From the NCBI GenBank assembly GCA_017613815.1, contig JAGADB010000039.1, positions 1-5,067 on the forward strand: DNA of 5,067 nt. Reading direction: 5' to 3'. The notes beneath the pieces were generated by a model. It was given only the letters and a program-made list of their open reading frames with translations, did not search any database and was not told the origin of the DNA. The DNA is from Clostridia bacterium (lineage in GTDB: Bacteria; Bacillota; Clostridia; Oscillospirales; CAG-382). This document shows positions 4,384-5,067 of the stretch, piece after piece. The position numbers and the translations under genes are program-made. Position 1 is the stretch's first letter, and every line of letters begins with the position of its first letter.

Positions 4384-5067
4384 TTAATAGTCCGCTTCGA
4401 GCTTTTCGCCTCTCATAAGCGCGTCAAGTTTTTCTATCGCCGTCGTGATATACGCTCTGTTCGTGTAGAATTCGGAGTCCTCGTCGAGTTTTATGCGGCT
4501 TCTCGTGGTCGATATGGTGCCGAATGAATATCTATATAATTCGTCGAACGAGGTGCTTACGTCAAACTCAAATTCCGTCGGACACGACGCGGTTTTGTCG
4601 GTGTCGTATCCTTCGATTTTGATGTTGAGTAAGCTTATATAAAACTGCCTGAACGAATCGACGTCTATCTTTCTTCCCGTCTTCTCTTCCCGCACTTCAA
4701 GCTCTTTTCCGTAGCCGGAAAGCGTAAACTCGTATTCTTTTCCGGAATATCTCACCTTAATTGAAGTTACGTTATTGATGCTGGTCCTGAAAATGTTAAC
4801 GTCTATAAAGTCTATGAGTTCGTATTCAAGAAACGGCGCGTTATCAAGCGGAAGCTTTACTATCGAATCCATATAGTACGAGTATGCGTAATATACCGTC
4901 TTTCCGTCGGAATCGGTGAACTTGTTTCCGGTAATGAAACGCCTTTCCTTGCCGTTATACGAATAGTAAACGTCGTTTGAAGGAACGGTAAAGCCGTATT
5001 TTTCAAATAACTCCGCCGCCCTCTCCTCCGTCGAATTCTTGAGTACGTTCGTCTCGACAACCTGAGA
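4384..5067 (-). CDS. DUF4340 domain-containing protein (5' truncated at window edge)
   Basis: The frame is open from the right edge to the TAA at 4384-4386, giving 227 residues without a start; the ATG at 4870-4872 is internal and there is no frameshift. The pattern 'YGFTVPSNDVYYSYNGKERRFITGNKF...KTVYYAYSYYMDSI' (about 24-69), then 'FIDVNIFRTSINNVTSIKVRYSGKEYEFTL', is typical of DUF4340, in which units with Y-G-L-P, a short G-K-containing strand and a 'V-Y-V' segment recur. Such proteins often sit at the outer face of the membrane behind an N-terminal anchor and are encoded next to ABC-2 transporter or GldG-like genes; the anchor and neighbours would lie outside the window, so this context is inference. 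The gene precedes the rarA remnant by 20 bases. No terminator is visible after it. Confidence 0.6.
   Translation of the reverse strand, partial: SQVVETNVLKNSTEERAAELFEKYGFTVPSNDVYYSYNGKERRFITGNKFTDSDGKTVYYAYSYYMDSIVKLPLDNAPFLEYELIDFIDVNIFRTSINNVTSIKVRYSGKEYEFTLSGYGKELEVREEKTGRKIDVDSFRQFYISLLNIKIEGYDTDKTASCPTEFEFDVSTSFDELYRYSFGTISTTRSRIKLDEDSEFYTNRAYITTAIEKLDALMRGEKLEADY

Noticed and set aside
4860..5060. Apparent frameshift or second gene at the right edge
   Set aside because: The frame of the DUF4340 gene is open from base 5067 down to its stop; the overlapping 66-codon frame is an arginine-rich shadow and the ATG at 4872 is internal.

Overview
The window looks like chromosomal DNA of an endospore-forming, uncultured-type member of the Clostridia (Firmicutes). 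The evidence is an uninterrupted sporulation sigma factor SigK, a LysM/GH18 spore-cortex-type glycosidase divergent from it, a DUF1292 protein, a clostridial-type nucleoside kinase tail and a DUF4340 protein. Genes are tightly packed, with purine-rich ribosome binding sites, intrinsic terminators and recognisable sigma-A-like promoters. No mobile element, CRISPR array or tRNA was found.

Left part (1-2450). The 3' end of a nucleoside (uridine) kinase gene enters from the left on the plus strand and converges on sigK (minus strand); they share a terminator hairpin at 348-378. sigK and a LysM-LysM-GH18 gene diverge from a 106-base intergenic region that holds a promoter for each and a 10-bp inverted repeat. 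This pair is a small sporulation module: late mother-cell transcription and a cortex-lytic type enzyme. The GH18 gene converges on a RluA-family pseudouridine synthase gene (minus) across a second shared terminator.

Middle part (3450-3784). The 335 bases between the pseudouridine synthase and the DUF1292 gene hold no credible protein gene. On the minus strand they have a TATAAT-type -10 box, several hairpins (including one with a GAGA tetraloop and one with a G-U pair that favours this strand) and a strong GC hairpin followed by a broken U-run just before the pseudouridine synthase start. I read this as a structured RNA of about 290 nt, either a free small RNA or a cis-acting leader. I could not match it to 6S, SRP, RNase P, tmRNA, T-box or the common riboswitches. 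It is the best candidate here for something undescribed.

Right part (3785-5067). A small acidic DUF1292 protein has a near-consensus sigma-A promoter (TTGACA-N17-TAAAAT) whose -35 box lies inside an 8-bp dyad with the same 16-base spacing as the dyad near sigK. Upstream is a decayed 5' remnant of rarA (mgsA): intact ribosome binding site and first ~20 codons, then a frameshift and a stop, with the rest of the gene gone. It follows 20 bases after a DUF4340 gene that runs off the right edge, so the two once looked like an operon.
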